A stretch of 64,000 nt of DNA from Tannerellaceae bacterium (GTDB lineage: Bacteria; Bacteroidota; Bacteroidia; Bacteroidales; Tannerellaceae), in contig JAJQAZ010000146.1 in the NCBI GenBank assembly GCA_021203545.1, positions 1 to 64,000 of the forward strand, written 5' to 3'. Shown one piece after another: positions 62,423 through 64,000 of this stretch. The notes beneath the pieces are model-generated. The model worked only from the letters and a program-made list of their open reading frames with translations, made no database searches and had not been told where the DNA came from. Within the stretch, counting starts at the first letter, position 1. Each line of letters begins with the position of its first letter. A program made the translations under genes and the position numbers.

Positions 62423-64000
62423 TTAATTAGCACCTGAATAACCCGGATTCTGAGCCAATTTAGGATTTGTCATTCTTTGTGCCTGCGGAATAGGATACAG
62501 GGCACGGCTCCGGTCGTTACCGGATGGATCGTCCGCATCATGCGAAAAAAAGGATTTGGTAGTATATACACCAAAGCGAATCATATCCTGACGGCGACGA
62601 CCTTCCTGTGTAAACTCCCATCCTAATTCATCCAGCATACGTCCATACATTATATCGCTACCTCCTTCATAAGTGGTAGAGATTGCATCCCGGCGACCAT
62701 AGTCATATACAGATCCTTCCTGTAGCTGTGCACCCGTAACCGTTGCTTTCGAGGCTTTATCACCAGAAAAATTACGTTGCCGAACCTGTGTTACCAATAT
62801 GGCAGCACCATCAGGGTCACCATTGCGCAACATGGCTTCAGCTTTCATTAAAAGAACATCTGCATACCGGAATACAGGAAAATCATTATCCAGAATATTA
62901 CTACTTCCCAATGCATATTCAAATTTTCCCCACCGGAAGCCATGTGCTTCATCCGAATTAAATACACTTTCCACTTCATTTACATAAATAAGTGGCTGAT
63001 CACTATTTGACCAGTTTCGATACAAAGGCTCTCCTTCATAAGAATATTGAGGGCCCTGAATAAAGTTTGTCTGCAAACGGATATCATCCGGATCAAATGT
63101 GTCAATGAACTGCGGAATAACACAGGCTCCATTCCAGGGTTGCTCTGTAAGCTGATAAGTTTGCTGGTTGGCCGGATGTAAACTATACATATGGAAGTCA
63201 AACGTATTCCAGTTCGTAGTATAAATCCGGTCTATAGCCAGTGCAAAAATAATCTCTTTAGAGTTTTCATTATCTGTCAGGAACACTGTACGTTGTTCGT
63301 TTTCCAGGTCATACATATGACTATTAATCACTTCATCACAGGCATCTATACATTTTTGCCACTCTGTATTATTTCCATTGGAAAAGATTTCTGCATTCAG
63401 GTACATTTTTGCCAACAGTGTATATCCGGCCCATTTATTAAAACGGCCATAATATTGTTTTGAAACAGATTCAGACAGGTATGGGATATTTTCAGTCAAT
63501 TCTTCAATAATAAAGTCATATACTTCTTTGCGGGTGTTTTGATCCGGCAAATATCCGTCCGGCACATCAAATTGAGTAACTAATGGTACATTTCCAAACA
63601 GATCTACTAACACATAATAGTAAGAAGCCCTGAGTACTTTTAGTTCGGCAAGCATGGCACGTTTAGCCTCGTCGTCCAGTGGCAACTCATTTTCTACCTG
63701 ATAAAGTACCAGGTTGCAAGCGGTTATACCTTCATAGGCGCGGTTCCAACATTGCAGGGGTATATCATCTTCCGTTGTCCAGGTATGCTGGTGTATCCGC
63801 ATATAAATTCCTCCATCATCCCATCCGTTAGGACGTACAGGTACGACATCCTGATCGGCACTCAATTCCTGAGCACGTACTGTGCCATTCCAATCGAGTG
63901 TTAAGGTTCGCCAGGAAGTATAAGCAGATCCCAGTAAAGCAGCAATCGCTTCTTCTCCCGGTACAAAATCATCCGCTACAATACTATGATAACTCCGGCT
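62423..64000 (-). CDS. SusD/RagB-like outer-membrane lipoprotein (partial, runs off right edge)
   Basis: Open from the window edge, about 525 residues visible. Reading from the edge it begins SRSYHSIVADDFVPGEEAIA, which is mid-N-terminal SusD sequence, so an internal TTG is not the start. SusD segments are LKVLRASYYYVLVDLFGNVPLV, VPDGYLPDQNTRKEVYDFI, FRYADVLLMKAEAMLRNGDPDGA and EGRRRQDMIRFGVYTTKSF. The gene is distinct from susD at 49687. A susC gene is expected just beyond the window on the same strand. Stop TAA. Confidence 0.92.
   Translation of the reverse strand, partial: SRSYHSIVADDFVPGEEAIAALLGSAYTSWRTLTLDWNGTVRAQELSADQDVVPVRPNGWDDGGIYMRIHQHTWTTEDDIPLQCWNRAYEGITACNLVLYQVENELPLDDEAKRAMLAELKVLRASYYYVLVDLFGNVPLVTQFDVPDGYLPDQNTRKEVYDFIIEELTENIPYLSESVSKQYYGRFNKWAGYTLLAKMYLNAEIFSNGNNTEWQKCIDACDEVINSHMYDLENEQRTVFLTDNENSKEIIFALAIDRIYTTNWNTFDFHMYSLHPANQQTYQLTEQPWNGACVIPQFIDTFDPDDIRLQTNFIQGPQYSYEGEPLYRNWSNSDQPLIYVNEVESVFNSDEAHGFRWGKFEYALGSSNILDNDFPVFRYADVLLMKAEAMLRNGDPDGAAILVTQVRQRNFSGDKASKATVTGAQLQEGSVYDYGRRDAISTTYEGGSDIMYGRMLDELGWEFTQEGRRRQDMIRFGVYTTKSFFSHDADDPSGNDRSRALYPIPQAQRMTNPKLAQNPGYSGAN

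Noticed and set aside
63863..63865. TTG as the start of the right-hand SusD gene
   Set aside because: The frame is open to the window edge with typical SusD N-terminal sequence, so the gene is truncated by the window.
1..64000. Genome-wide reassignment of TAG to glutamine
   Set aside because: hemW, folA and the S46 gene end naturally at TAG with family-length products, so TAG still works as a stop. Partial suppression remains possible.

Overview
This 64 kb window looks like a chromosome segment of a gut Bacteroidales bacterium, most likely Parabacteroides or a close Bacteroides relative. The evidence is the TAnnTTTG-type -7 promoter boxes, SusC/SusD pairs with a hybrid two-component regulator, a PorE-like OmpA lipoprotein, an S46 dipeptidyl-peptidase, methylmalonyl-CoA mutase MutA/MutB, and HU-HIG/SPOR proteins. 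No rRNA, tRNA, CRISPR array, phage or transposase gene was recognised.

Layout. 1-3.9 kb: mutA-mutB operon (mutB runs off the left edge). 4.5-8.2 kb: a secreted von Willebrand/YfbK-like protein fused to a long WG-repeat tail, broken by a frameshift. 8.3-11.3 kb: PIF1-like helicase with TPR tail and an HU/SPOR protein. 11.5-12.7 kb: metY. 13.3-17.8 kb: broken HU gene, YkgJ-like protein, UDP-galactopyranose mutase, glycosyltransferase and an LpxH-like phosphatase. 17.8-18.8 kb: gene-free repeats and a gene relic. 18.8-34.7 kb: housekeeping genes (EF-G2-like factor, hemW, zeta-toxin-like kinase plus a small overlapping ORF, S46 peptidase, CYTH, Smr, queA-like, PorE-like, galM, thyA-folA). 34.1-39.2 kb: a potA-potB-potC-potD-HAD polyamine uptake operon whose potA and potD each carry an in-frame amber codon. 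39.3-40.8 kb: msrA, a GtrA relic and a hypothetical gene.

41.4-61.9 kb is an arabinan utilisation locus: hybrid two-component regulator, GH43, surface glycan-binding protein, SusD, SusC, a second GH43, GH51 and GH127. Endo-arabinanases at the surface would cut arabinan, SusCD would import oligosaccharides, and GH51/GH127 would release alpha- and beta-linked arabinofuranose. From 62 kb a second SusD with a small secreted protein begins and runs off the right edge.

Two things set the window apart. First, an unusual number of genes are broken: at least five indels in short A/T runs and three in-frame stops, two of which (potA, potD) would be single CAG-to-TAG changes. Second, there are several families of structured intergenic repeats, two of which sit inside operons and supply the TAG stop codon of the upstream gene. 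Consensus-sequence error, real decay and stop-codon suppression cannot be told apart from the sequence alone. TAG is also the apparent normal stop of hemW, folA and the S46 gene, which argues against global recoding.
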